Source: Calliphora vicina
Lineage: Eukaryota > Arthropoda > Insecta > Diptera > Calliphoridae
Length of the DNA: 64,000 bases
Assembly: GCF_958450345.1 (NCBI RefSeq)
Contig: NC_088780.1
Span: forward strand, 22,913,167-22,977,166
Direction of reading: 5' to 3'
The notes under the pieces were generated by a model. That model was not told the origin of the DNA and ran no database searches. It saw only the letters and a program-made list of their open reading frames with translations. Made by a program: the position numbers and the translations under genes. Every line of letters begins with the position of its first letter. Position 1 is the stretch's first letter. This document shows positions 45,011-57,742 of this stretch, in pieces.

Positions 45011-45785
45011 TTGAGATGACGGAAAATAACTTGGAAGCCAGCGAAAAAGAGGGGCCAACCTATTATACTCATACAAACAATAATATATGTTCTACTACTT
45101 TTGTGTATGGGTTAGTAAATACCAAAAGAAATATAAAATATAGAACTTGCAGATTATACAGTGAGAAAGGTGGTAAAATATCCTATTTTGGAAACATAAA
45201 ATTAATAAAGATAATTTCTGTATTTTACTTATCACTTAGTATAAATTTTTTAAATTAATAACAATAAAATGTACATACATATTTATACAAAACCTGGTAA
45301 ATAAAGAAATTTTACTATTTTTGTATACATTTTTCTTTGTCACTTTGCTAACAATATTTACAAAGTGTCAATAAACATTCAAGTAAAGAAAATTGTGACA
45401 TCTATTAACTTCATTTTGTTTAATTTTCTTATTTCCTTCCATTCATCACTTTTTTAAGATTTAACTCTATTTACTCCAAGTCAATAAAATTTGCACTTTT
45501 ATAAACGATATAAGTGCATAAAGGGTTGCACAATTTATGTTCGGAAATTTAAAGAGTAATTTCTATTTACTTGTGTAAAATATTCTGTATGAGGTAAACA
45601 TAACCCTTTATATACATATTTGCCCTGTCATCTTAATTAGGTATATTCAATTTAAATACATTAAAGATCAATATTTGATTTTTGTAAAAAATCTCATTGA
45701 AACAATTTAAAGTTAAAATAAAAAAAGGAAAACTTCTGTATTAAACTGCGCCTTTATGATAAATTTTAAAAAATATTTTTAGTAA
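45011..45785. other. Unassigned AT-rich stretch
   Basis: May include the decayed C-terminus of the mariner at its start (45016-45258 is open, but I see no supported protein). The remainder is unrecognised. Confidence 0.3.
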
Positions 45786-45789
45786 AAAA

Positions 45790-46095
45790 AAAGTTGGTAA
45801 AAATAGGTAACAGGTAAAATCGTGATAGTCGCCATTTGTTGCTAATATCTGAGCCATTTGTGGGTTCATTTTTAATAGCAACATAAGTTGGACTATAGAG
45901 GATATATCGATGTATTCATAATTGTGCGAAAGTTATTTGGGGGCTTCGGAAAATTTATTTCAACAAACAGACGGACGTGCCTAAGTAGACTTCACTATCA
46001 ATAACGATTCATAATTTATAAATTTTATGGGCTCACAAATAAAAATTGTGGAAATTAAGTATGGAACGATAAACTCATATATATATACTTGCTTA
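45790..46095 (+). repeat. Family C diverged fragment
   Basis: Contains TATCTGAGCCATTTGTGGG, GGGGGCTTCGGAAAATT, ACAGACGGACGTGCC and AGACTTCACTATC, parallel to family C at 11265-11490 but strongly diverged. Confidence 0.5.
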
Positions 46096-46678
46096 TATGG
46101 AAGCGATTTCAAAAGTGGTGGAAACATATATCTACATTGAAATTAAAGCCATGAAGTCGTTTATTTCATAAAAATCCCTTTTGAAAATAAAAAATTATAA
46201 GCGATTGAATTTTCAAAATTTTTTACAAAATCCTACTTTTCAGTCAGATAATAAAAAGGTACATATTGAATCACCATGTTTATAGGGAAAATGTTTACAT
46301 AGTGCCCTGAATTGTTGGCTTCTGAGGATCTCAGGTATTCAATCGCTTATAACTTTTTACTTTAATATGAGTATTTAAAATTAAAAATGGCGTCAAAACA
46401 AAATTTTTTTCGCTATTTAAAAATTAGCAACGCTCTACGTCGAGTGCTCAGCAAAGCTTATGGTGAGTAAAAGTACGAAAATTCAAAACTTCTCAAATTG
46501 GAAACAGAGTAAAAACCCCACAGCAACACATTCTCATGAATTAGGGGTTTGACAACAGACATAGATGTTTATCTCTCACGTTCCTATATAATTGTCATAT
46601 ATAATGCTATTTATAAATTATAGTATATCCAATATTGTGAAGAAATCGGGTCATGGTATGGTAAATTTTTTTAAATTT

Positions 46679-47322
46679 AAAACAAGTAAGAGAGCTATAT
46701 TCGGCTTTGCCGAATCTTATATACCCTTCACCAAATTATACTTCAAAATAAAAATTTTAAACAAACATTTTTTTTTTGCATTTTAATTTTTTGGAAAAAA
46801 AATTTTGGAATTGTTTTTTTAAATATTTTTTTTTTAAAAATTATTTAAGTTTAAAATTTAAATTTTTTTTTTGGTGAAAAAAAAATTCGGGTTAAAAAAT
46901 ATTTTTTCCGATTTTGACCGATTGTAGGTCCAACTTACTATGGTCTTATATACGTCGTTGCAAAGGTATTTGAAATATCTATCATTAGATATCCATATTG
47001 TCTATATTAATGACATAGTAATCCAGATATAGGTCAAAAATCGAGGTTGTCCTGGTTTTTTCCTTATATCTCAGCCATTTGTGGACCGATTTTGCTGATT
47101 TTAAATAACAAACGTCACGAAAGTATGTCTGACAGAATTATTGAAGATTTGAATCCCGAAGATATCAGGGGTCTTCAGAAAATTGATTTCAAATGACAGA
47201 AAGACAGACGGACATGGCTTAATCGACTCATCTATCTATATGGATCCACAATATATATACTTTATAGGGTCGGAAATGAAAAATGTAGAAATTACAAACT
47301 ATATATACCCTTCTCACGAAGG
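46679..47322 (+). repeat. Family C dispersed repeat, copy C4
   Basis: AACAAGTAAGAGAGC, the palindrome ATTCGGC-TTT-GCCGAAT, and TATATACCCTTCACC. Then come the A/T block, GTAGGTCCAACTTACTATGG, GACAGAAAGACAGACGG (a short module without expansion) and ACATGGCTTAATCGACTC. It ends with ATATACCCTTCTCACGAAGG. The interval 46096-46678 before it is unassigned. Confidence 0.8.
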
Positions 47323-47404
47323 TTATTAGGTAATTAGAGATAATTACAGATAAGTGGCCTTGTGAAAATTTCAAGTTAAACGATTCAGCCAGTTATTAAT
47401 GCAA

Positions 47405-47440
47405 GATTTTGATTCCGGCCCACTGTGCAGTGTTTTGCAA
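47405..47440 (-). repeat. Possible family B right-end fragment
   Basis: GATTCCGGCCCACTGTG is, in reverse complement, a CACAGTGGGCC...GAATC terminus like family B. It is isolated from any other B sequence. Confidence 0.3.
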
Positions 47441-48800
47441 AATCTATTTCTACATTTAAACATTATTTTATAAAAATTTTGATAACATTTATCCGGTTAA
47501 CATATTAAATCGTTATAATATTTTGCTTGTTTTCATTAAATAATCATCAATTGAATTTATTGCACAAATTTGGCAACCAACAACTTAAGTCAAAAATAAG
47601 CGACAAATTGAAATTTAATTAAATGTTGCCAGTACCTACACATAACAACGGTATATCTACATATATTTATTATATAATCATGGTGTCTGTTCATTTTTCG
47701 TTTTCAATTAAATATTGTTCTATTTTGGTTTTGGTAGAAAACATGTTCAAATTATGTATCATTAAACACAAAACGAAAAACAACGACCAGCCAAAAAACT
47801 AACCAATATTTTGTAGCCGCAAAACTGTTCTTTTTTTTTGTTTCGTAAATTTATAATGCCTATAATGAAGATTAAATAAATATTTTATTTTTGCTGCGAG
47901 TAATTTTATGTTTGTGCCTTATTTAGTTTTATTTTATGCCACAAATTGTTGTATAAATAATAGTATTATGTTTAAAATGTGAATGTGTTAACGAGGCTGG
48001 GTTGAAGCTTGACTATAAATAAGGATTATTATGATAAGTATTTGTATAGGTTTGATTTATATTGATTATATAAATAATCAATATTTATTTAAATATGAGT
48101 TTGAGGAATTAAAGTTGAGATTTGACCTTTATAGCTATTAAATCTTTTTTAATTTGAAGTTGCAACAGTAAGAGCAATTATATTGTATAATTGGGAATCA
48201 TTCTTTGGTATCTGCTCAAACTACAATAATTTTCTGAACTAAACACAGTTTCTCTTATTTTGCATCTTTGAATGTCTTTAATCGACTGTAAATCAAAAAA
48301 ATCATTAGTATTATTTGAAAATCGCATCCATTTTTTGTTTAAAGGATGAAATGATACATACGATATTGACAAATATTAATACTCAGTATTGTAATCTTAA
48401 AATACCTATTTAGAATCGGAAACATATATTTTAATTCTTTGAAATTTCGTTTAAAAAATTTATTCAAAATATAAAATTTGAAATTCGCATGAAAATTTAT
48501 AATTTGTTTTGCATCAAATTTTAATTACACCCTACGCCACCAGTGATGTTAAGTTTTATCTAATTAATTTGCTATGTCAAGGTAGTCATGTTATATATCA
48601 TTGGATAGAGAATTTTGTATATTTTTCAAAAATATATGTAACTTCTGACTATTAACAAATTCATGGAATACTTTTCTGAAAAATATGACATGCAAAAATG
48701 CTTTTTATTGAGTTTTTGCGAAGTTACAAATTCAAATTAAATTTTTATTTATGAATAGTTTTCAATGAAATTTTACAGTTATATAGATTTTTGTATTGAA
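47441..48800. other. Unassigned AT-rich stretch
   Basis: No gene or element recognised. Confidence 0.35.
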
Positions 48801-48804
48801 AATG

Positions 48805-49070
48805 AAAAGTAAAAACAAATTTTAAAATTTGTTAAATGGAATCCCGAAATTAACAAACAAATTTTGAAAAATGGATTTTTTTATTTTTTTGCTGTAATAT
48901 CCATACCAGAGGCAGGGTTATCGGAACCCTTTACGAAAGAATTAACAACATATTTGGCCATCTAAGACAGGTTACTATAATTTTATATCGACTATGCGAG
49001 TTGAAAATTTTTGCTCTAAAATTGAATTTTACATAAAAAATAGGAAATTTTTGGAACTGGTTACCCTAGT
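48805..49070 (+). repeat. Family G dispersed repeat, copy 2
   Basis: Parallel to 27310-27540, with blocks ATATCCATACCAGAGGCAGG, GGTTATCGGAACCC, TGGCCATCTAAGACAGG and TCGACTATGCGAGTTG. Both copies end near a short AAAATAGGAAATTTTTGG/AAACAAG boundary. The class is unknown. Confidence 0.55.
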
Positions 49071-50008
49071 TAGATAACGTTATTTTTATGTACTGAAAAG
49101 ATAACGATACGTCGTTATACCTTTTAAAGGATATCAACGAAAAAAATATTGATATTTTTGTTGGTTGAAATCATTTATTTATTCAATTTACTTTAAAATA
49201 AAAGCATCTTTATACACAAAATAATAATAAAATTAAATTAGCTTTAAAAAAAATATGACAACTTGAACAACTTTTTTATAAAGACTTCTACAATTCGGTT
49301 CCAAAAACTAAAATAAATATTTTCCGTGTGTCTAAATATAACATTTTCAGTATTCTTTAGAATTATGAACATTTAATAAAATAAATTGTATTTCTAAGGA
49401 AATCAATTTAATGAATTCGAGCCTAAATAATAATTAATAATATTAATGACAAAAAGAAAAGTTCGACATAATAACCACTAATATTAATTTTCTTTGTACT
49501 TTGTTTAGATAACAATATCTGTATTAACTTATATAAACCAAAAAAAAAAAAATAAATTCAATAAGCATTATATGCAAGATTTACAAACTAAATTTTTGTG
49601 GTCGATATATACAAATCACGGTTGCTGTAAATCGTGTTCCACTGTAGGTAGAGTTGAACAACTCTTCAGTAAATAATTAATTATTTTTCAATGCTACTGA
49701 TAGCGTAAGTATGCCTATTAGAGCAAAAAATTATTTTGAATTTGTGTCTTTAAAAGTTGAAGTTGTGATATCTTTTTAACTATATATGAAAATTTCAGCA
49801 TTAGTCCATTAGACAATTTCCGAAATTATTTCGGTAATAAAAAATATCGTAGCAAAAAATTGGGTCGTACCCTTTGGTATAATCCAGCAGTGCTTACTTT
49901 TACTTCTTATAGTTGGTCAAAATTCCGTAATAACCCGGCTATATAAAGATAGAGTAAAATTATTAGGTTCTTAAGGATTTTCCTGAATCGGTCAACAACT
50001 TTCTTCTT
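49071..50008. other. Unassigned AT-rich stretch
   Basis: Nothing recognised. Confidence 0.3.
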
Positions 50009-50560
50009 GAATTTTCCGTTTTAGTATATTCAGCGACTTATAGTAAAATTTCACGGATAATATTTTTGCGGAACATTTTAACCCCTTAAATCCATGTTTT
50101 AATGGAGTTTGTTGCTCTTTTTTTAAAAGAAGGACAAAAAAGACCCATGCCTTGAGTATTTAGAGGGTTAACATATTCTACAAAAATGTTCTCCGTAACA
50201 TTTTGCATAAATTTGCTCAATGCAATTTTTACCTAAAATGTTCTTTAAAATAAAATTCTTAATATATGTGAAATTAACCCTCGGCTCTCTTTTGTTATGT
50301 CTTATTTCTGACTTTCTGGTTGAATTTTCCGTTTTGGTGTATTTAGGGACTTATAGTAAAATTTTACGGATAATATTTTTGCGGAACATTTTAACACATT
50401 AAATCCCTGTTTTAGTAGTTTTTTTTGCACTTTTTTAAAAGAAGGGCAAAAAAGACCCATGCCTTGAGGATTTAGAGGGTTAACATATTCTACAGAAATA
50501 TTCCTCGTAAGATTTTACATAACTTTGCTGAACACATTTTATACCTAAAATGTAAGGATC
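50009..50560 (+). repeat. 313-bp tandem duplication
   Basis: GAATTTTCCGTTTT at 50009 recurs at 50322. Shared inner blocks are TTTGCGGAACATTTTAAC, AAAAAAGACCCATGCCTTGA and GAGGGTTAACATATTCTAC. The second unit is about 240 bp long. Confidence 0.75.
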
Positions 50561-50954
50561 ACATGGTTTCTTATTACGATTAGCAATAAGAATGTGCCAG
50601 AGTTGGGACACTTTAACCCCCTCAAATGAAATTCAGATGTAAATTTTCAAAACCCAGATACACGTGTCTTTGTCTCCTCTATCAAAATTTATTGGTCGGA
50701 CCTCGTAATTTTTTTTGGTGTTGTACAGTGTTATTTTTAAACAAATCTTTTTGTATTTGACACATAAATTTGTTAGTTCCAAAAAGAAAAATGGAGAAAA
50801 TCGGGAAATATTTGGACCCGCTGTTATCAATGAACTGGAGTTGGGTTCGCAACAAGTTTGAAAATTTAATTTTCAAATCCGAATATCTATTAATCTGTAA
50901 GAGATAATTTATAGATACGACATGGTTTTTTGTAGTGCTCGAGGAGATTCTATA

Positions 50955-51155
50955 TATGTAATATTTTTGAAATCGGAACACAAACGAAGAAATCAGATCG
51001 TTTTAACAATTTTATATAGTCGAGGTGTCCTATCATGGAGACCCCTGGCAATGCCACTGTTGGGCCCGTGAGGTCCAAATTCCAAACTTGAAATTTTATT
51101 TAAACCGGATTAATCGTTAAGAAGTTACAGATTTATTTTTTACCCCTGTCTGTCC
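50955..51155 (+). repeat. Family J dispersed repeat, copy 2
   Basis: Parallel to 29830-30001, and again immediately followed by a reverse family A copy. The preceding 50561-50954 is probably part of the same repeat but has no second copy here. Confidence 0.4.
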
Positions 51156-51159
51156 TATT

Positions 51160-51573
51160 GAAATTGACTGAAATCGATCCATTATTTCTCCTAGCCCCCA
51201 TACTAAAGTCCTACTTTAACAGGACGACCGTAAATGTTTAATTTTTGTAGAAATATATATAATTTTGACTCCAAATAAGTTTTTTACTTAAGTCATATCG
51301 CTTAATTTTATGATGATCGGTATAAATCTATTACATTTTTTGAAATCCAAATATAATTTAACAAACATAAATTTTATATAGAAATAGCTCAATGGGACTA
51401 ATCTCATGGAGGTCGGTCTATAATTGCTCATAGCTAAGATATCATATAGAGGAAGAGGTCGTGGGTCCGCAGTAAAGTCCCACTTCCGAAAATCACTCAA
51501 GAATATAAATTATTGAAGTTTTAAAAGAAAAATGTTTTTGCTCAGTATACCGACCACACTTTCTTACTTGTTA
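51160..51573 (-). repeat. Family A dispersed repeat, copy A7 (partial)
   Basis: Reverse copy from the TTATTTCTCCTAGCCCCCAT block to ATACCGACCACACTTTCTTAC. The tetranucleotide module and closing stem-loop are missing. Internal blocks are more diverged than in A5 and A6. Confidence 0.65.
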
Positions 51574-51656
51574 GTTATCGATGTCGGAATTTTTAATTGA
51601 TTTTTTTTATTTTTTTTCAAGAATCGCTACTTGGACTAATACACAAAATTTCAAAT

Positions 51657-52370
51657 AAAACAAGTAAGAAAGTTTGGTCGTTCAAGCCCGACCATATAAT
51701 ACCCTACACTAAGTAAAAGAACAAAAACATTTTTCTTTTAAAATTTCAATAATTTATATTTTTGAGTGATTTTCGGAAGTGGGCCTTATATGGGGGCTAT
51801 GTCCAATTATGGACCGATCACCATGAAATTAGGTCGTGTGATTTATGTCTACATGAAAGTTTACTATGTTGAATATTGTGTATATACCAACATTTTTAAG
51901 CGATTTATGAACGTTAAAGTGATGAATAATTATGGACCGATCGTAACAAAATTTGGTGACATTTGTATATATAAAACTTATTTGGAGCGGAATTTGTGGA
52001 GATACATATATAAATTAAACATATATGACCGATAAAGTTCAATTTCGTGAGGACATTTGTATGGGGGCTAGGTGAAATAATGGACCGATTTCAGCCAGTT
52101 TCAATGGACTTAGTCCTTGAGCCGAAAAAATAATATGTACCAAATTTCATCGAAATATCTTCAAAATTGCGGCCTGTACTCTGCGCACAAGGTTTACATG
52201 GACAGCCAGCCAGCCGACCAGACGGACGGACGGACATCGTTTAGTCGACTCAGAAAGTGATTCTAAGCGATCGGTATACTTTAAGGTGGGTGTTAGACTA
52301 ATATTTTTGGGCGTTACAAACATCTACACAAACGCATTATACCCTCCCCACTATGGTGGTGTAGGGTATA
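51657..52370 (+). repeat. Family A dispersed repeat, copy A6 (near full length)
   Basis: Begins AAAACAAGTAAGAAAG, then the palindrome GGTCGTTCAAGCCCGACC, ATATAATACCCTACACTAAG and the full body. It has GACGGACGGACGGACATCG near 52223, TTTAGTCGACTCAGAAAG, and ends CCCCACTATGGTGGTGTAGG. Frames across it are coincidental. Confidence 0.85.
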
Positions 52371-53189
52371 ATGAGTAAATTTAAACGTTATCCGATTTTG
52401 AATTTTGGTTTTGATGGCGGAGAACTTTTTAGACCTTGGAGCATCGAAAATCATAATTGCAGAATAAATTTTTGCACCAAATCTCTTGCTCAACCCTCGC
52501 AGCTTATTAATTTAAAAACTACAAACACTAAACTTTTTTCCTCATTATAATACAATAACTTTGTATCTAAATCATTTTTGTTTTGTGTACTAACTAACTA
52601 CTTGTGTGGTTTTATTAAAATATTTGCTATTTTAATCTGTTTTTAAACATGTTAAAGCGCTGATTTTTTGTGTAAATACAGTTTTGGTGTGTTTTTGTGG
52701 TTTTATTGGTAAAACAGTAGATTTAATAAATACCTACTAGTATTTGCAAAGGATATTTAGTGAAATAGACACAGGAAGAGATTAGCGGATAGGGATGACA
52801 ATCATTAGCTTTTGAAATATGAAACAATGTAATTTTGTGGTTTCAATTAATTAATATTATAAGTATATGCAGTCGAAAAGGGTTTTAGTATTTATGGGTG
52901 TCTTTAGACAAAATTAAATTTATTAGTATATTGGGGTTTTATTCGTTAATCACACTTAAACAGTTTGTGCGGATCGGCCAATAATTGTCAATAGCTTCTA
53001 TATAAGGTCGACTTCCGAGAAATAAATTAATGTATATCTCTTTAACCCATTAACGTCGGATGTATAAAGAAGCACCCATAATAGAGATTTAATTAGTTAG
53101 TTTCTAACTATCGTCAGTTGAGAGTTATTGCAAATTCGTTTGGGTAGATAAAGAAAAAATTGGGTTTCATATAGGTTCCAGAAAACATA
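52371..53189. other. Unassigned stretch with a family A/K-like scrap
   Basis: Only GTGCGGATCGGCCAATAATT...GTCGACTTCCGAG near 52966-53020 resembles the family A body. Otherwise unrecognised. Confidence 0.3.
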
Positions 53190-54260
53190 TGAATATTATT
53201 TGTAATTTTTTGAGTCATGGAAATATAAACATACAAGGACACCACTACGTGATAAAAGACCAAAAAAAACTTGTCTACCAGTTTTGCCCAAAGTCATGCA
53301 ATTTTTTAAGGGCACACAAAGATTGGGACCTCGGTGTCATTTTTGCAAAAAAAAGTGATAATTTTCTCAGACTCGTTTCTTACTCTCCGATGCTAAGTTG
53401 TAGCCCTTGTCATAAAAAACAAAAATTTTTAATATATAAAATCAAAAAAACTTCATCTTTAGGATCAAAATCGCTAAAAACTTTAAAAAATTCGAAAGAA
53501 ATTAGAAATTTTATTTTTAAAGCTGCCTAAAAGTATGCTTTAGTTTATAATAATTTAATAGTTTTTGGTCCAAAATACTTAGGTCCTAATTTTGTAAATC
53601 ACATCATTAAAGTGATATTAATGTGCATAGCAAAAATAAAATTTTACACGTTTTAAAAATTCGTTTTTGTTTTATGTACAACATTTTCAAATCATGAAAG
53701 GCAAATCAACGCTTGTATTTTGGTGCAGTTGTTTGGTTCAGAATTTGTATATAAAACAAAAACAATTTTTTAAAACGTGTAAAATTTTATTTTAGCTATG
53801 CACATTAATATCACTTTGCTGATGTGATTTACAAAATTAGGACCTAAGTATTTTGGGCCAAAAACTATTACATAAATATCAGTTTGGTGACGTGATTTAC
53901 AAAATTAGGGCCTTGATTCCTTTAGTTTGTTCTTGATATCTTTTATTGACCTACCTACCTACCTACCGGTGTTAAGAATCATTCCTAGGAACTTCATATG
54001 TTCTAGGAAGTTGTTTATTGAGATTTTAGGTAAATTTTTGTAGTGGGTTCTTTCCTTGAATTTTGAAAGGTTTGCTACCTATGGGCCTGAACAGGGGAAA
54101 CAAGGAATAAGCGTTTTTGTTCCTTAACTATGACAAGGGCTATAACTTTGCCTCAGAAAGTAAATCAAAACTGTTTGATATGAGCCTGAGAAAATTATCA
54201 CTTTTTGCAAAAATTACCGAGGTGTCCTTATATGGTAATTTTTTTCGTGTTGTACTGTGT
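53190..54260. mobile_element. Family E foldback element with nested hairpin
   Basis: The left arm 53190-53560 is family E reversed (GGAAATATAAACATACAAGG..., CAAAGTCATGCAATTTTTTA). The right arm 53935-54260 is family E forward (CCTAGGAACTTCATATG, TATGAGCCTGAGAAAATTAT), ending GTTGTACTGTG. Between them lies a second, nearly perfect palindrome (53557-53673 against 53752-53870). The whole is a long-TIR, non-coding foldback structure with CACAGT-type ends. Confidence 0.6.
53557..53870. repeat. Hairpin with ~117-bp arms
   Basis: TAGGTCCTAATTTTGTAAAT on the left is matched by ATTTACAAAATTAGGACCTA on the right. Arms extend from AATAGTTTTTGG to GTTTTTGTTTTA with few mismatches and a loop of about 78 bp. 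A third partial copy (GTGATTTACAAAATTAGGG) follows at about 53893. Confidence 0.85.
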
Positions 54261-54400
54261 ATTCATACCAGGGAGGGACACAATAAATCCGTTAATTTCT
54301 AATTTTAAAGGCTGCTACGTTAAGAAATAAATCAGTATTTTAGAAACCATTAAAACCGAAGTGGATAGAAAACTAACCGGATGCCACATTTATAAAAATA

Positions 54401-54906
54401 AAGGGTCTTTTACATATTGTTGAATCGTAATCTGTCGGCTTGGCTTTCGTTTATTTCGTCAACTCATCGCGGTCGGATGAAGCGTTCATTTATGGATAAA
54501 TGAGTACGTTAACAAACGAAATTGTCGAATTTGGGACTATACCAATCCACATGCGATTCAAGAGTCTCCAATGCATCCCGAAGTCGTTGGCCTTGCCATC
54601 ACCGTCAACGGCGATTGGAATGATTACCAAATTATTTTGGCCTGAATTGGATGATTTGACCGCGTTAGACTTTTTGTTCTGGGATTTTCTTAAGTTAGTT
54701 CTACACGAATAAGTCACAATCCACAGCGGCCATCAAAGCCCCCAAAGTCAACATAACCCACGTCATCGGTTAAATTCAGCCCAATTTATGCGTCAGAATA
54801 AATCGGCATCGGTAGGAATTTTAAATGAATAAAAATGTTGGATGATATCTCAAAAACGCGTTGTTTTTTAAATTTAAATATAGGAAGCGCTTAGTGAAAT
54901 ACCCTT
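54401..54906 (+). mobile_element. mariner-type element, internally deleted, TA-flanked
   Basis: Starts AAGGGTCTTTTACA and ends with the inverse of AAGGGTATTTCACTAAGCGC. TA lies on both sides (54399-54400 and 54907-54908). It contains a broken transposase fragment: a DEA-F motif near 54477, YVNKQNC-like coding at about 54500 in a shifted frame, and a degraded central region. The C-terminal block (AAIKAPKVNITHVIG near 54730-54775) is shared with 41300-41400. It is about 506 bp, far shorter than a full element. Confidence 0.75.
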
Positions 54907-54908
54907 TA

Positions 54909-55567
54909 TTATGATTTTTCGATATTTTTCAGTTGGCTACCATTTTTCAGTGAAAATTCTTTTAGAGCTTATTTTTTGTGGATTGGAAATATGTTTATTG
55001 CCAAAACACTATTTTCAGTTAAAAAATTCGATGTTAATAGGGGGACATCTCTAAATTGACTTCTGTATCTATAAAGATAATATGTATATTTAATAGGATT
55101 GTTAATAAATATTGTAGAATTTACAAAAGTAATGACAAACCTATATAAATTGAACAAATTAATTGCATCAATTGCTTTGGGTAGTTAAAATCATGGACAA
55201 TATATTTAGAAATATATTGAACAGCCTATGTTTTGTGAAAATTGTAACCCATTCAATTCACAACAACGAAAGTAAATTTGTGTTCAACTTTATTAAACGA
55301 ATTTTATAATTTCCAAAAAAAAAATTCTTTAAACATTTTAAATTTTGATAAAAATAATTAAAAGTTCTTGTGATTTGTAAAAATAAATTTACAATGATAT
55401 CAATTGTTTAGAAACTCATTAGTTTTATAAATAGAGGCTGAAATTAATTTGAATTTTATTTTTGTATTTAAATTAAAGTTTAATTATACTTTGCTGGACT
55501 ATGTAACAAACATATTACATTAACTAACAAATGTAATATTTATTTGATCAGTAATTTACCTCTGATT
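54909..55567. other. Unassigned AT-rich stretch
   Basis: Nothing recognised. Confidence 0.3.
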
Positions 55568-55850
55568 ATACCCTTCACCATGAGTGCCAATGTTAAGTAT
55601 ATATAAATTTGTCAATACATTTGTAATTTCTATAATTTTTCATTTGCAACCCTATAAAGTATATATATGCTGGATCGTTAAAGACATCAGAGACGGTATA
55701 GTCATGTCCATCTTATCTGTTGAAACCAAATACTTTCATACATCAATTTTTTCATACATTTTCATCAAAACATTTTTTCACAAACTTTTTTTTCACCGAA
55801 AAAAATGTATCTTAAAGTATACTTTGGTGAAGGGTATATAATATTCATCA
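55568..55850 (-). repeat. Family C diverged copy
   Basis: Reverse family C skeleton: TATACCCTTCACCATGAGTG, ACCCTATAAAGTATATATAT, GTATAGTCATGTCCATC. It then diverges and ends with a TTTGGTGAAGGGTATA motif near 55822. The (GTCT)n module is essentially lost. Confidence 0.5.
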
Positions 55851-56085
55851 TAGCCTAATATATCTGTATTATTTGTTTTAATTATATTAATTTGCATAAA
55901 TTAAAAATAAATTTCATATTAAATATAATAGATGCAGAAAAAAATAATGTTTAAATTATTTAATTGATAATTTTTGTGTTGAATACTAATGAAAATTTTA
56001 GCATAATGTTTAATTTTTACGCTATAATATTTAATATGGAAAAATAAATACTGATAATAATGTAAAAAAAAACAATTACAAAATA

Positions 56086-56680
56086 AAACAAGTAAGAGAG
56101 CCAAATTCACTAAATGATACTTTAAAATAAAAATTTTAAATTTAAATAAACTTTTATTTTCATTTTTTTAATTTATTACAAAAAAAAAAAAAAAAATTAG
56201 GCAACATTTTTTTTTAAATTGCTTTTTTAATTATAAAAAAATTTTAATTTATTTGTGAAAAAAATTTTATAATTTTTTTTTTATGATATAAAAATTCGAG
56301 GTAAAAAATATTTTTCCCGATTTTGACCTATTGTAGGTCCGACATAATTTGGCCTTATAGACGCTGTTACAAAGGTCTTTGAATTATCTTTAAATATATC
56401 TAATGTCCATATTGTCTATATTAATGACTTAATAATCCAGATATAGATCATAAATAGGTCAAAAATCGATGTTGTCCTAGTTTTTTTTCTTATATCTCAG
56501 TCAATAGTGGGCCGATTGTCTTGAAGTAGCCAGCAAGAAGTCACGATATATTGAATATGTATGAATCAAGTTTGTAAGTTATTTAGGTGCTCCGGAAAGT
56601 TGATTTCAATATACAGACGGACAGACGGACGTTGTTTTATCGATATATACCTTTGCCACTTATAGTGAAAGGTATAACCA
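56086..56680 (+). repeat. Family C dispersed repeat, degraded copy
   Basis: AAAACAAGTAAGAGAGCC, an A/T low-complexity block, GACCTATTGTAGGTCCGAC, ATATCTCAGTCAATAGTGGG and ACAGACGGACAGACGGACG near 56614, with a decayed terminus TATACCTTTGCCAC. Confidence 0.65.
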
Positions 56681-57180
56681 GTAAGACTAAGTAAATGAGC
56701 AGAAATATTTTACTTTTAAAATTGCGATAATTTATTTTCATGAACGATTTTCCGAAGAGGGACTTATATGGGAGCTTTGACCAATTATGTACCGATCTAA
56801 ATCATATTAGGTCTTGTAATTTATTTATATTTCTTTCTAGTAAACTATATTTGGATGCAAACATTTTTAAAAGATTTATGATCGTTAAAGGCTCTGTCGG
56901 AAATGGGTCTTGTTTGGGAGTTATGACCTATTATCAAGCATTTATTGATTTATTTCTATTTTTATAAGATTTATGTTCGTTGAAGTGATTATCGGATTTC
57001 GAAATATCTTCGAAATTGCGACCTGTACTTTGCACACAAGTTTACTTTAAATCGACTCAGAAAGCGATGCTGAGATGTTTGGTATACTTTAAGGTGGGTA
57101 TTAGACTAGTATTGTTGGACATTACAAACATTAGCGCAAACATATAATACCCTCTCCACTATGGCGGTGTTGGATATAAA
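56681..57180 (+). repeat. Family A diverged copy A8
   Basis: Contains AAGAGGGACTTATATGGGAG, GAAATTGCGACCTGTACTTTG, AAATCGACTCAGAAAGCG, TACTTTAAGGTGGGTATTAG and CCCTCTCCACTATGGCGG. The tetranucleotide block is deleted between 57035 and 57047. It follows immediately after a family C copy. Confidence 0.65.
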
Positions 57181-57734
57181 TATATAATTAAAAATCTGGA
57201 AATTATGTTCACATTTGCTGTATTTTAAAGTTATGAAAAATAAGAAACAAATTCTAAATGCACTTATTGCTATTGCCTTTAGTGTAATTAAACTTTTTTT
57301 ACGCCGCTTACCTCTATAAAATTATAGTCATTTTATCATAATTTATTATTTAAGTTTTTATAATTCAGGTATTTAAAATTGCTTTTTCATGACTAATTTT
57401 CCACAAAATACAATTTAAATTGTTTTAGCAGGAAAAAATACATTTTTTTATTAGCATTAAACCACAGAAACTAATTTAAAACACACTAATTGTACTATTA
57501 ATACATACATATGTATAATTAGATTTATTATTATTAATAAAAGGTATAAAAAAAACTAAATATTTTGTATATTTAATTAATATTTTCACAATAAGCATAT
57601 AAAATTCTATAGAATCTGTCTATGGTTAAGTACAACTTGACGTATGAGTGTGTCAAGAGCTTTTAATATTAAGTATACGCTACAGATATATTGCCTACAT
57701 ACAATTATTAGACAATAGAATAATACAAATAAGT
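57181..57734. other. Unassigned AT-rich stretch
   Basis: Nothing recognised. Confidence 0.3.
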
Positions 57735-57742
57735 ATGTAAAT

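Noticed and set aside
50009..50560. Shared origin with the 22.4-kb repeat because both have 313-bp spacing
   Set aside because: The sequences are unrelated, so the equal spacing is coincidence.
53189..53530. 113-codon frame
   Set aside because: It is the family E left arm. The corresponding DNA in other copies is not open in this frame.
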